Shown here: piece after piece, positions 31,943 through 44,267 of the stretch
Position numbering within the stretch: the first letter of the stretch is position 1
Layout of the letters: every line of letters starts with the position of its first letter
NCBI RefSeq assembly: GCF_000350225.1
Contig: NW_005179275.1
Location: 17,202-81,201, forward strand
Length of the DNA stretch: 64,000 nt
From: Chondrus crispus
Taxonomy: Eukaryota > Rhodophyta > Florideophyceae > Gigartinales > Gigartinaceae
Direction of reading: 5' to 3'
The notes under the pieces: generated by a model
The model's database searches: none
Told to the model about the DNA's origin: nothing
What the model saw: only the letters and a program-made list of their open reading frames with translations
Translations under genes and position numbers: made by a program

Positions 31943-34249
31943 ATGTCGACCAGCGCACCCGGGGACGTCGGTCCCGGGGCGAGCAGAGTCGGATCGGCAC
32001 GAGCGTCGAGGATCCCGAGGGGTCCTCGCACCCGGAGCCAGGCCAATACGGCCACGGACCCCGGAGATCAAGAATCCCCTACGGGGATAGCCGCCGACAA
32101 GACTGACCTCGACGAGAAGTTGGAGAAGATGAGCAGCGAAATTCGCGAAGAAGCGAAGAAAAATCTCGAGGCTGAATTAGCCCTCGTCCGGAAGCAACTA
32201 GAGTTGCAAGCATCCGAGTTCCACACCGTTTTAGGAGAGCTATCGGCTCGAGTGGATCTCGTCGAGAAGGAGCGAGGAGATGCGACCGACGGTCTGGAGC
32301 CGGAGGTCCTAGCCTCGTTGAAAATTTCGGTCAAGGACGCGAGGCGCGATGCGAATCAAGCTTTGGAGTCCTTAGGAAAATTTAGAACAAGCATCGATGA
32401 CCGATTCGATCGCGCCGCGCAACGTCTCAAGGACCTCGACCAGGCCGCGGATCAAGCTCCGCAAGGATCGGACGACGAGCCGCTCCCTTCGGGTAGAGAG
32501 GGCGACCGTCGGTCGAAGAAGGACAAGCCCGCTCGGCAGCGGAGTTCTAAGTCGAAGCCCTCGAAGAAGGACAAGCGACGTGCAAGCAAGGGTCACTGTA
32601 GTGACGATCCGGAGAACCGCGACTCACAGTCGGAGTCGCTTGGTCCCTCCCAAGATGGTAACGGCGGTTCGTCGAACCATTCGGGCGATTCCGAACGCCT
32701 TTCAGAAGAAGGAAACGGAATTTCGTCAAGCAAGAAAATTTCCTCCAGACGAGGCGGAGTCACTTCGTCCGCCTCGCGGAGAGACACGGACGCGGAGCCC
32801 GAAGATGTCGCAACGCGGCGCGGGCCGCGATGGGAGGAGTTGGAGGAGCTGAATCCGACCAACTACCTCTTCAAGAAGTTACTTTCGTACCGAACGTACC
32901 GCTTGCGGAACCCGCAGACATATTTGTCAAGTTCCCGGCGGACCGCCGTGCGAAAAATTAGGAGAGATATTCCGCCTAAGGTGAAGAAGGACAACACGTT
33001 CACAGAAGAGGACGGGGTCCTTGTGTTGGATTTTTTGGCAAAGTTAGTTCAGGAGTTCGATACTCAAGAAATGAACGAGGGGCAAGCGATCCGCCTGTTG
33101 CCTGAATTTTTAAGCAGCATCGCCTTGAGACAGTACACTTCGGTGTCTCAGACGGCCGGGGCCCATCACGGAAAGATATCCGTTTGGCCAGAGGCCGTAC
33201 AGTGGTTGTCGAGGAATTTCGCAACCGACGAGGCGATCCGTCAAGCCGTGCTCGCATTGCGAGAAGTTCAGCAAAGACCGTCTGAAGACGAGATGGAATT
33301 TTATATCCGTCTGACGGACGCAAGCAATCGATGTGGAAACGTATATTCGATGGAAGAACAGATGACGATGTTTATTGAAGGACTCGATTCGAGTATCAAG
33401 CCGATGGTATCTCAATACCGGCAAGACAATCGGGACGTTTCATTTTTGAGACTAGTTAATTACGCGAAGGCGCATGGCTCGGCGAGCCGCGCTAAGGACA
33501 AGAAGACCAAGAAGGTCACGATTCAGACGCCGTCGACGTTCAGGGCGGGGAAGAAGCCGAGGCCTTCTTATCCCGGTCGCAAAAGTCACGCCGCAGTCCA
33601 TTTAGCCGAGTTCATGTCCGCGTCAGATGAGCGCGGTGCGCATGGAAGTAGCGAAAATCACTACGAAGGAGCGTTAGTAGCCGAAGGCGAGTTCATTGAG
33701 CCATCGGAGGGCTACGGACACGAGGACTACGGGGACAGCGGGTCGTCAACTTTACCGACGCCTGCATACACGACGGAGTCGTTTTCAGAGCCCACGGATC
33801 CCGTGATGATGTTTCGGGGGCGCGGCCACACGCCGGCGCCGCGCATTTCGATGGAAGACAAGGGTACGACGTTCCGAAGGCCAGGCTGGATGGGAAGGCC
33901 GCAACGTCAAGGAAGGCCGCCGGCCCGTGGAGGACCTAGGACGCCGTATCCCGTCAAGACACACGGTCTGGTGTGCTATCATTGCTATGAAAAGGGGCAC
34001 GCCGCGCCAACGTGCCTTCTTTCCCTCCGGGAAATGCACCGAGTTTTGGAAAATTATGAGGCGTTGTCTCCGATGGAGAGGTTAGGGATACCATCGACGA
34101 GTTACCTGAAGGTCAAAAATTGGTTCGATTCGCAGACGGCGAGCACGCCGAGTGCTTCAACGCCGAGGTCGAACCAACCCTTCAGAGGGCCCATCGCGGG
34201 GCCCGCGCCGTCGGATGTGAGAAGGATCCCGCAGCGGCAGGAAAACTAG
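31943..34249 (+). CDS. gag: G2 gag polyprotein (intact, 768 aa)
   Basis: The ATG at 31943 matches the G1 gag start. Residues about 55-175 are a coiled coil (heptads of Leu/Val with Glu/Lys); 180-300 is a Ser/Lys/Glu-rich low-complexity linker; about 360-510 is the retrotransposon gag/capsid domain (…EMEFYIRLTDASNRCG…, SMEEQMTMFIEGL); a CCHC zinc knuckle (33974-34015) follows. The product would assemble the particle and bind the element RNA. The next frame (protease) overlaps from about 34120 in the -1 phase relative to gag. No stop is present inside gag. Confidence 0.93.
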   Translation: MSTSAPGDVGPGASRVGSARASRIPRGPRTRSQANTATDPGDQESPTGIAADKTDLDEKLEKMSSEIREEAKKNLEAELALVRKQLELQASEFHTVLGELSARVDLVEKERGDATDGLEPEVLASLKISVKDARRDANQALESLGKFRTSIDDRFDRAAQRLKDLDQAADQAPQGSDDEPLPSGREGDRRSKKDKPARQRSSKSKPSKKDKRRASKGHCSDDPENRDSQSESLGPSQDGNGGSSNHSGDSERLSEEGNGISSSKKISSRRGGVTSSASRRDTDAEPEDVATRRGPRWEELEELNPTNYLFKKLLSYRTYRLRNPQTYLSSSRRTAVRKIRRDIPPKVKKDNTFTEEDGVLVLDFLAKLVQEFDTQEMNEGQAIRLLPEFLSSIALRQYTSVSQTAGAHHGKISVWPEAVQWLSRNFATDEAIRQAVLALREVQQRPSEDEMEFYIRLTDASNRCGNVYSMEEQMTMFIEGLDSSIKPMVSQYRQDNRDVSFLRLVNYAKAHGSASRAKDKKTKKVTIQTPSTFRAGKKPRPSYPGRKSHAAVHLAEFMSASDERGAHGSSENHYEGALVAEGEFIEPSEGYGHEDYGDSGSSTLPTPAYTTESFSEPTDPVMMFRGRGHTPAPRISMEDKGTTFRRPGWMGRPQRQGRPPARGGPRTPYPVKTHGLVCYHCYEKGHAAPTCLLSLREMHRVLENYEALSPMERLGIPSTSYLKVKNWFDSQTASTPSASTPRSNQPFRGPIAGPAPSDVRRIPQRQEN

Positions 34250-35155
34250 AGAGGGGAATCTCGCATGAGTCGCGAGAGGCACAGGGACGACGTACTGTGC
34301 CCGGGGCTCAGCCCCGTTCCCCGTCTCTAAAGGAAAAGTCAGGCCTCGAGGAGGAGGTTGTTGGATTGGTGGATAAGCCCAAAGGGCCAGCTCAAGTCAA
34401 GAAAATTTTGAGCCGAGCCCGAGATCATCCGCTGGAAGAAGTTCGAAGACCCTGGTACAGGGTTAAGCGAAGGGAGTGTCCCGAGAAGATTTTGGTTCTT
34501 GCGCGAAAAAACTACAAAGTTTACGCGGACATCGGACCCACAATTGGATTGATGAGCCGGGTGTTGTCTGTTTTAGACACCGGCGCGGGACCAAACCTTG
34601 TGCGAAAATCGGAACTCCCAGCTGGAATGGAATCTCTAGTGTCCTACGGACCGACCCAAGACATTGGCGACGCGAACAATAGGCCACTCCGGACTCTCGG
34701 CACAATTAGAATGCCTGTGAGGCTTGGAAAATTTGTGGCCGCAGCCGAGTTTATTGTATGCGAAAAACTAGCAGTCCCGCTAATTCTAGGCGCGGACTAC
34801 TGTGACCGGTTTGTGAAAGCAATTTATCCAAGGAAGAAAACGGTTGAGTTGGCGGATTTCTCGGAGGTCCCGATAGTTAGGCTGTTCTCGACGAGAAAAG
34901 GGAAGAAGAATCTCGTCCCGGGAGAGGACGAGAATGATGGAAAGGGGGAGCGAATTTCCCCTAAGGTAAAAGTGGCAAGAGCCACGACTATCGAGCCAGG
35001 GACGCAACGCGTCGTGGAATGCACCTCGAAGAGGGCGGGCTTGGTTGTGGTTCAGCCGTACTCGTCGTTGTACGAAAGGCACGGGTTGACGTGCACGAAT
35101 GGTGTCGTTCAGGTTGAGCCTGACAGGCCATTTCGTTTACTCGTTGCGGACGTAC
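34250..35155 (+). pseudogene. G2 protease region of pol
   Basis: The open frame runs 34120-35241 and overlaps the end of gag. It has the aspartic protease active site LDTGAGPN (DTG at 34576-34584) and the second motif LILGADYCDRF, so the protease itself looks intact. At about 35145 an 8-base loss relative to G1 shifts the frame before RT, so protease and RT are no longer joined. Polyprotein cleavage is the family role. Confidence 0.85.
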
Positions 35156-38100
35156 CCTGTCAGGGTGCAAAAAGGCCAAGTGGTGGCAGAATTATTACCG
35201 CACCCGAGAGCCACGCTCGAGAGCAAAACCACCATTGGTGAAGTTCTCGGAATTCAAGAAAGGAAGAACGAAAATTTTCCTAATTCCACCAAGACGCCTA
35301 CGGGCGAGACAAGATGCGAACCGTCGGATCAAGCGCGCGAGGACCAGCCAGAAGAACGGTCGGCAGGGCTCTCCGCGTTGGCAGCTACGAAGCCGCAACG
35401 CAGGATTGAGCCGCCACCGCCAGACGTGGAGGACCTCGACCTGAGCCACGTGCCGGAACGGCTGCGCGAGCGGTTCCGTCGGATGTTGAAGAAGTATTCA
35501 AGGATGTGGGATGGGACGCTTGGCGAAATTAATACCACCGTCCATCGGATCGAGTTGATACCCGAGACTCGCCCCATCGCACAAGCCCCGTGTCGGGCCG
35601 GACCTAAAGCCCGCGAAGTAGAAGATGCAGAGGTGCAGAAGATGTTGGAGGCAGGAGTGATAGAACCAGCGCAGTCAGAATGGGCGTCGCCCGTGTTGCT
35701 GGTGCCCAAGCCGGGTGGGTCAATGCGTTTTTGCGTAGACTACCGCAGGCTGAACGCAGTGACGGTGAAGGACACGTACCCCTTACCGCGCATGGATGAG
35801 TGCCTGGACTCGCTTGGTGACACAAAGGTTTTCTCCGCGTTGGACGCGATCTCGGGATATTGGCAGATGCCTATCCCTGAGCGCGACCGCGACAAGACCG
35901 CATTTTCGTGTCACTCAGGGCTGTATCGCTTCTCAAGAATGCCCTTCGGGCTAACTAACGCGCCAGCGACGTTTCAGAGAGCAATGGATATCCTGCTCTC
36001 TCCGTTCCGTTGGAAGTGCTGTTTGGTGTATCTGGACGACATAATAATTTTTAGCAAGTCGTGGGAGGAGCACATCGTGCACGTGGATGAAATACTTTCT
36101 GTATTGGAGAAGGCAGGTGTGAAGCTCAAGCTTCGCAAGTGTGAATTTTTCGTCGAAAAGATCAAGTACCTGGGCCATGTCGTTCGGCCAGGTACATTGG
36201 AAGTGGACGATGCGCGAACCGTCGCATTGGAACAAGTGAGGTACCCTCAAACGCAGACCCAGCTCAGGAGCTTCTTGGGACTTTGTAATGTCTACCGCAG
36301 ATTCGTTCCGCATTATGCGAAAATCGCGCATCCGCTCAATCAACTGTTGAAGAAAGGACAACCGGTCCAGTTGGAAGGATTCGACGAACCGTGCAAGAAA
36401 GCTTTTCATAAGCTCAAGGACGCCATCTTGGCACCGCCGGTGTTGGCGCTGCCGAAGAAGAACCTACCCTACTCGGTAGATACCGATGCAAGCGACTACC
36501 AAATAGACGCTGCACTATTTCAAACACACCCGGATGCGCAACGCAAACCCATCGGGTTCTTTTCAAGAACGTTAACCGCAGCCGAGAGAAACTATTCTGT
36601 ATCAGAAAAAGAATGTTTAGCGGTAATTTGGGCCGTACAGACTTTAAGACCATATCTATATGGCGAGCACTTCGTCGTGCATACCGACCATGCCTCATTG
36701 AGGTGGTTGATGAACGTAACCGACCCCAGCGGGAGATTAATCTGATGGAGGCTACGCCTCTCGGAATTCGATTTTGAAATCAAGTACAAAAAGGGAAAGG
36801 CTAACAGCCAGGCGGACGCTTTGTCAAGGTTACGAACCGCAGGAGAAACCGTCGACGAAATCGACAACGAAATCCCTTGCTTTATGGCCGAACCGACCGA
36901 GGGTACAGTGGAGGACGAGGAAACTATTGACGCGGCAGACGACATCCTCGCTCTTGAGGGGGGGACCGCCCCTGATCGCCTCGATCAATTCCAAGCTGTC
37001 ACTCCGGAGGAGCTCATTCGCGAGCAAGCCGTCGACCCCTTCTGCAACCGCATCAAGGAAGAAATGGACGCCGGAAAGGTGAGAACGTTCAGCACGGAGA
37101 CCGAGGAACTCAAAAGAACTCTATGCCGTACCGCGGCAGAGTTTGTACAAGTGGTAATACCACAATCGTTAAGGGACCGCGTCCTAGGGTTGAGCCACTA
37201 CGCAAAATTGGCAGGCCACCCGGGAGGCAGGAAACTTTACAAGACTTTGAGAAGGTATTTTTATTGGCCTACGATGGCCCTAGACTGCTATGCAGTCGCG
37301 AAGAATTGCGCCGCATGTGCGCGGGAAAGGGTGAAGTTAAGAAAAAACACGAAGGAAATGAAGCTGTTCACGCCCAAAGCGCCGCTGGAATTTGTCGCCA
37401 TCGACATCCTCGGCGAGCTAATTACAACTAAGCGAGGAAATCGGTATATTCTCGTGATCAGCGATCGATACTCGAAACTGGTACGAACCGTACCGTTGAA
37501 GAAGATATCAGCTGCGCACATCGCACAAGCCTTCGTTCACCATTGGGTATTCGTGTACGGACCGCCGGTCAAGCTGCTGTCCGACAATGGAACACAGTTC
37601 ACGGCCCGGTTCTTTCAGAACGTCTGTCGAATTCTCGGCATCTGCAATGTGTTCACGACTACGTACCACCCGCAAGCCAACGGCCAAGTTGAGAGATTTA
37701 ACCGCACGCTGACTTCCGCGTTGCGAAAATACGTTGGAGAGCACCCCAAGGACTGGGACTTATTTAGCGACGCTGTGACGTTCGCCTACAACACAGAAGT
37801 TCATCGAACTACGAGCATTGCGCCCTTCGAGCTGGTGTTGGCTCGGGCGCCGAGAAACATTGCGTTACAAGCGCAACCAACATTGGAGAATTTCAGCTCG
37901 TCACGAGCATACTACCTGAAATGGCAGTCGTGGTTGGAGAGCCTAATGCGAGGCGCCGATAGGAGTTTGCGGAAGGAACAAGCCCGGTACAAGCGAAATT
38001 TCGACGCACGCCTTCGCAAACCGCAATATGAGATCCCACCGGGGTCCTACGTGTTCCTCCGGAAGGAGCAGGGCACAGCTAGCGAACCGAAACACAAGCT

Positions 38101-38695
38101 GGCACAAGTCGCTACAGGACCTTATCAGGTTAAAAGATCAGATCAACATACGGTAGTCATTGCCATTGGCGATCAGGAGGAACGCGTATCGCGGGACAGG
38201 GTGGAGTTAGCCCCAAGCCCGATGGACTACGCGCCGATAACTGGCCTACGTCAAGCGCTACAGTTCCTGGGAGCGCCGGAGCTCAACGAAGAAGGAGAGG
38301 TAATGGAGGACGAGGAATGTCCTCACACCCGTGCGCCTACGTCAGGGGACCAGGACAATCTAATTAGTCAAGCCCCGACAGCGGAGACATCTCCGGACCT
38401 ACGCGATTTCGGAAAGTCCAGAGAAGAGGACGAGTTGGAAGATCTTCAGGAGGGGGAAGGGCACAGTTCAGAGAAAGGAGAGGAAACGGAAAATACGGAA
38501 TACGTAATCGATCGGGTCGCCGACCAAGATTATCAAAATGGTAATTTGATTCTCAAGGTGGAATGGTACGGCTATACGCCCGAGGACGCGACGTGGAAGC
38601 CCATTGAGCAATTACCCCGCAGTGCGGCCGTCACGTATTTCCGGAGGAAGAAACTGCCCCTCCCGCCGCAAGTCGCACGGGCGAGACCAGGATGA
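35156..38695 (+). pseudogene. pol: G2 RT-RNase H-integrase-chromodomain, one in-frame stop
   Basis: RT (35500-36240) has YLDDIIIF at 36029-36052. RNase H (36400-36810) has VDTDASDYQ, EKECLAVIW and HTDHASLRWL. It is interrupted by TGA at 36743-36745 where G1 reads CGA. Integrase has the HHCC finger (37190-37330) and the DDE core (AIDILGE, SDNGTQF near 37580, QVERFNR near 37690). The C-terminus is a chromodomain (about 38500-38650: YVIDRVADQDY…LKVEWYGYTPEDATWKP), which in chromoviruses directs integration to marked chromatin. The end at 38695 matches G1. Confidence 0.93.
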
Positions 38696-41600
38696 GCTCC
38701 ATACGCAATGTGATGATGGAAAGCGAAAAGAAGACGCGAGCCGCAACCAGTTTCCTATGTTTTTACCTTCTTAACTATTCTGTTTTGTTTTTGTTTTTTT
38801 TTGTTTTTTTATGTTTGTTTTCCCTTCCTGAGACGCACCTAGGTTGGTCATTCCGGAAGGATCGTGCGTAATGTCAGAAGAACACGACAGGCGCCCAAGG
38901 GCGACAAGGGACTGCGAACCGCCGATCGTGATTAAGGCTACACGCTGTATCTCGAGTCGAGGAAGGAGAGGACGGATCACGTGAAGGAAGTTCAGAGAGA
39001 CAAGTGTCGCAATGAAAAACGCGGAACACAGAAGGGTTGTGTGAATTTTAACAATGATCCGGGAACGGCACCGACGATTGAGAGGCATAGGGCGTTAAGA
39101 AAGGCGTGAAGTCGAGTTCGAGAGACTGGGACGGCCGGCAACACACCACCGGTGTCGCCCACGCCCAGAATGAGTCGAATAGAAGCCCTGATGGGAACGT
39201 CATTGACGTACAGCGATCGATCGTGCGATACCACGCCTAGCGTTTGTCTGATTCTTTTGTCGTCAATTCTTTTTTTTGTTTTGTATCGCGCAGAAGGACG
39301 CGCACGGAAGCGAGAAAGGGTAAATTCCTGTCGACAAGACAACCTCCCGTAGTTCGGGGGGGAGCCAAAAGGGATAACGCCGAGTCGGTCGAAATGCTGT
39401 CCCGCGCAGGAAGAACGAGAAGGTGTGGAAAAGAGGCAGTTGAAATGCGCGGGCAGGCGCACGTGAACGAGACGAATCAAGAGGACGTGGACGATGTGAA
39501 GCGCACCGCGGAGAGAGAGTAGCGATAGTCGCCGGAATCGCGATCACAGGAAATGAGAGAAGGAAACTGGAATGAGTTAGGCGATTCTGCATCGGACCCC
39601 CTCACATGAATGAAGCAGCGCGCGCTGCCATGCCATGAAATGGAAAAATTTACTGTAGTCTCAGGCTGAGGTAATACACCTCCTTGGATACGATCACGCG
39701 TTGCCGCCGCGCACACGTGAAGGGACGCTTGGATCAGTGATCCGCCCTCGTGGGGCATGATTTAATCAAAAAAATGGGGATGCCGGCAGGGAGCTGCTGG
39801 ACGGGCGGTGAAAGTTGAAAATTGAACGCTGGTCAGTCTTCGAAATTTTAATCAAAATTAAGGGAAGGTACGGAACTTGTCGGTCATACGAGAACGGGGT
39901 GTCGCTTGCTATAGCCAACGGCACAAGTATCCGAGGCCGTCCGGAAGCCCCGTCACCAACCATCGCGCGCGACGCTGACCACAACACAGAACGACGACGC
40001 CGCCGGAAACGTTTCAAAGGCGGTGACTACGATCGGCGAACTGAGAGACCGACGCTCGACGAGCGGGAGGGTCCTCCCACACGAGCACATGACATGCAGA
40101 CTTCGAAGAAGACCGCGTGTAAGTTGTCGCACACACTCGCCTAGGAAGGCTGCCCCTTCCTGCGCCAGACCGCGAATATTTTCGTGAAAGACTTCGTCGT
40201 TCGAGGCAGCAACAAAGGAAAGAAAAACAGGTAAACAAGAGACAAGGGAAACGGCATTTGCTTTCTTCAGTTATGAGGTGACGGAGAGTCACTCCCCAGT
40301 CTCCTCCTCGCACGCCCTAGAGGACCACTGCGGCGAGAACGACTCCAGCGGAGAGAATGGGTAGCTCGACGAGCTTGATTACGGCGATCAGTCCGTCGGT
40401 CATGACGACTGCCGATGTCACAGCTCACGTCAATTTTTTTTACCCCGAGCGACCAACCGTGAGGGTCCCTCCCCTTTCCTTTCCATGTCCTTTTACCCTC
40501 TTTTCTTTGATTCCCCTCCCTATTCCCCTACCTTTCTACTTTATTATTTCTTTCTGTCCTCCTTCTATCTGTTTTTTTTGCGAAGGCAGTGAAGTACAAC
40601 GAAACACAGGGAGGAGATGGAGAGTGTCGTTGTTCAAGCCTGGGGCAAGGGACGCGTCCCGCACGTACCAAGATCGAAGATGTCGCGAGTGGCCTTGGCA
40701 AGGGCGACGACGCTCCCCAAGATCACCAAAATTCCCCAACTCCCTCTAAGACACAACTATAGGAGGATTGTCAAGCCCCCTCGCGATGGAGGACCAGAGA
40801 GACATGTTCTGCCTCTACGCTCAATTTTATTTGGACTAGATATGTACCCGAACCGGGATGCAACGCACGAAGACAGTAGAGGCATCGCACGAATGGCCTG
40901 TCTCACGGAGATCGTGGTCGACCACGAATGGAATTTTTCCCAGTTTAGGAGCAGAGACAAGGACGGTCAAATAACACAATCGTCGCGCTGGTGACGCAGT
41001 CGCCATTGTTTTCCCACTTAAAGGGAAATTCGAAGGGACGATGCTTTTCAAGCTCGTTCCCAGTCGCGAGAAAGAGGGAAGCCCCACTCTTGACGGGAAA
41101 AAGGGTCCCTCCGATACGAGGGCAACGTGTGCAGCAAGACGCTGTCATACAAGAAGACATAAATATATAAGGGGGCGACGCCCCGTATACTCGGACAGCG
41201 GGGTTGCCCGATACCATTTCTTACTTTATTTATTGATGCATTTGGAAGGATGGAAGTCCTCGAAGAGGACGGCAGTTTTCCGCCCTCATAGGAGGTAGAA
41301 AATGGGGGAATGACGAGTGAGCAACATTGACAGGATCACCGGTGCGTGCTTCAATCTTGAAGGCTTCCGAGGGATTGGGCTGAGGCCCAACGCACAGGAC
41401 GAGGAGGTTCGCGTACTGTAGAGTGGTTCAAACTACGATTCGACGACACATTATATGAGGCGGTCGAGGACCAAGGAAGCCGAGTGGAGAGCCACTACGT
41501 GGGGGACCCGTTCGAAGTCCTCTAAGATGAGATCCCGTTATGAAGCCGAATGGGGGCGTCCCCGTCGTCGGCCGCTCGCAATTAATGACAAAGTAACAGA

Positions 41601-41908
41601 CGGCTTCGCCACGCCAAGTGTGTGCCTACGTGATGGAAGATACCAGGCGGAGAGTGAATGAACTGATGATGGAAAAGGTGGCGTGGGACGAAGAAATACT
41701 AAACTCATGGCCCTACGCAGTAACCATGATGAAGTGTCGTGGACAGGAGACCAAGTACAACGAGGAGAAAATTTATTACTCACTATTGTTTCAATCACAG
41801 GGGCGCGACATTCTGCGTCATACTGTAGACGAACGCGTACCCGGTCTCGTTGAGAGTATTTGAGGGAGACTGAAGAAGCTCCACACAACGCTTTCTGTTT
41901 TAGAGGCG
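38696..41908 (+). other. G2 3' region between pol and the opposite-strand gene
   Basis: Similar in parts to G1 11438-15105. There are only short broken frames on either strand, for example 40357-40749 and 41618-41863. It contains T-rich stretches (38780-38820, 40490-40580). No recognisable gene. Confidence 0.55.
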
Positions 41909-43105
41909 CTACATAGCTATAGAAAGCTCAAAAGGATGGGAGAAGATATGTGAGAGCCTGCGTAGCCTCTGCGTATTGGTCGAATGGGCGACATGTGTGC
42001 GGAGAAGAACGCGCATGGAGGGACAAGTTTGTGTCTTGATCGCTGTCATTTGTTGGACCCCTTGGGGCAACTCAAGGGAGGAGTAAAACGGATTATCAAT
42101 AAGAGGGAAGATCGGCACCATCGGAAAAGAGGAACGCGACAGCGGTGATGGTACGCCAACCAAAAAAGAGGAGGGAAATGTGACGAGGATCAGTGAGATG
42201 GCTTCCAAAGTTGGTAAGGATGGGACCGAGCTCTGCCCAAAACCCTTGGCAGACCTCAAATTGTCCCTACCACGAGGGGAGTTGCTGGTACCGGTTGGGA
42301 TAGTGTGACCGAGCAATTTCCCCGCCTCAACCATTTGGTAAGCTAGGAAATATCCCGTGTCCGATCTCATCTTACGCTCGAATCGGACCGTATGCTGGAA
42401 GAAGGGGATGTTCCCGCGTTTCGTATATCGGAAATTGAGGGGGAGGATTGCGCGCGTGTATGACAGGGCATCGTTAGTCACCGTCAGTTGGTTCTGCCAC
42501 AGGCGGTCCGCCTCGAGCACGGGGTCACCCCGTGTCCAGCTGAGGAGGTTATCAAGGTAATCACGCTCCCCCTCCGTGCGAAACTTCCACGTGTCACATC
42601 CGAAGGACGGAGGGATGAGGGCATCGGATAGGGATAGGTCGAGGCGGTCGAGAACGGCTTCCATGAACCGCAGGGATAGGCCCTGTCGGCCACGAGGGGA
42701 GGAACGACGCAGGATAGAAGGGGGAATGGCAACACGGGCACGCCAATCGTAGGAGGAAATGGCTTGAAGGGGAAGGTGACCCGGCAACATCCCCGCATCG
42801 TCGGCAAAGTCGCGCCCGATGCTAGTGACGTCGCGCACGTCGATGGCGGAAAACCAAGAAGTGGCCGCGTACAGTAAGGGATAGTCGCGCATGGATTTAC
42901 CTTGGAGCTCGGCTAGTGAGGGGTATCGACAAGGGGCTGATGAAGGATGGAGATCGGGATGAAAGACCGGTTCAGGAACGTTGGTGTTCGGGGGAAGTCG
43001 GGGTATGGAAGGAAGGTCGCTAGGAATGGAAGGCGTGTGTGAGAATCCCACACCGCGGCGACCGCGGGCGGTATGTCCGACAGTGGGATCCGATGAAGGA
43101 AACAT
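41909..43105 (-). pseudogene. G2 opposite-strand gene (aORF)
   Basis: ATG at 43105 (MFPSSDPT…) opens 398 codons on the strand opposite to gag-pol. Residues about 25-255 align with the G1 aORF without gaps at about 60% identity. After TGYFLAYQM the frame departs from G1. The G1-like continuation (SHYPNRYQQLPSW, then GQFEVCQGFWAEL) is found in another phase, with one TAG where G1 has TGG, so G2 carries a frameshift here. The product is acidic-to-neutral, with no signal peptide or clear TM segment. Function unknown. Confidence 0.7.
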
Positions 43106-43202
43106 GGAGATCGTCTTACTCTCACGCGAGCGGCGACCGATGGTCGGAAGAAAAAGGAAGAAGTTGGGAAGCAAGGGAGTGAAGCCGCTGCGCGAGAGCT
43201 CT

Positions 43203-43215
43203 CAGAAGGGGGATA
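43203..43215 (+). other. polypurine tract of G2
   Basis: CAGAAGGGGGATA directly before the TG of the 3' LTR, same as G1. Confidence 0.85.
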
Positions 43216-44267
43216 TGTAGTGCAATACGCACCTGGAAAGGGGGGTGAAAAGAAAGGAAAACATTTGGATATGAAAAGTAGTCCGGGTTTGGGGGACACA
43301 CGTGTGAATAATTGCACAGTTTTAATTTTTAATTATTTTATTTTATTTAGTTAATTAGTTGGCATTACTTTTGCTGACACTAGATTAGATCTAGAATCTA
43401 GAGCCGGGAGCTACTGTACTCGCCCCGGCGGGGCTCTATATAACTTAGCCCTTTGACCGAACAAGTCAATAAACCAACCCGAGTTGCCGGAGTTGAATGT
43501 CGCCTTGGTCAAAGTCCGTCTCTATCAAGACGCTCCCTTTTACCTAAGCCTACGGCATCCTCTATCGCTCGGGGTTCCCTTTTCTCTTTCTTTTATTTCC
43601 CTATCCTTTTCTATCTCTAATTCTACCTATTTTTCCCTTATCTTGTGTTGGTGCCATCGGCCTCGGTTGCGACCGAACCGGTGTAGGTGTTTCGAGCCAT
43701 CGGGCGACACAGTTGACGTAGCGCTGCTACTGTGACCCATTTTCCGACGGAGACCGTTGCAACGACGTCTCCCTCGAAGGGCTCCGTCGTATTACGAGCC
43801 AGTGTTGGTACCATCGGTGTCGGTTGCGACCGAACCGGTGCAGGTGTTTCGAGCCATCGGGCGGCACGGTTGACGTAGCGCTGCTACTTTCATTTCATCC
43901 CGTCGGGCTGCGTTGCAACGCCCCCGTCGAAGGCCTTGTCGCGTTACAAGGTGTCGAAGAAGCGCAACGAGCATTGGCCTTACAACCCAGTGGAACCGGG
44001 GTACCTACGTACGCGCCCCACCCCACACTCGTCGAGCAGATCTCTTCGCAAGTCTCTACCACACCGATCCCGGGCCGGGCTATTTCTCTGTGCCCCCCCC
44101 CCATCAGGGATCCGAGCTACTACGAGTCGCAAGCTCGTTTAAACGGAGAAGGGAGAGTCGGACACTCCGTAGCGCTGTGCCATCGGCAGTTCTTCTTTTT
44201 GTTGCTGTTGTTGTTTTTGCTGGACCATCGGACCGTGGTCTCTGCCCGACAGGCGCATTGCACTACA
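43216..44267 (+). repeat. 3' LTR of G2 (family A)
   Basis: 1052 bp, same ends as the 5' LTR. TATATA is intact here (43437-43442), while the 5' copy reads TATATT. Confidence 0.97.

Larger units (their letters stand above)
30721..44267 (+). mobile_element. full-length Gypsy LTR retrotransposon G2
   Basis: 13.5 kb with two 1052 bp LTRs (30721-31772 and 43216-44267) that differ at about 13 positions by eye (1.2%). Target duplications are ACTAG (30716-30720) and ACAAG (44268-44272), one mismatch. Removing G2 restores the C1 RT frame. Internal order is as in G1: gag, protease, RT, RNase H, integrase, chromodomain, then a 4.5 kb 3' region with an opposite-strand gene. Only a few lesions break gag-pol, so it is the most complete element here. 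Confidence 0.97.

Noticed and set aside
35099..35241. Programmed frameshift between protease and RT, since both G1 and G2 show the same phase offset
   Set aside because: The offset arises from different indels: an extra T in G1 near 7870 and an 8-base loss in G2. The ancestral frame was probably continuous.
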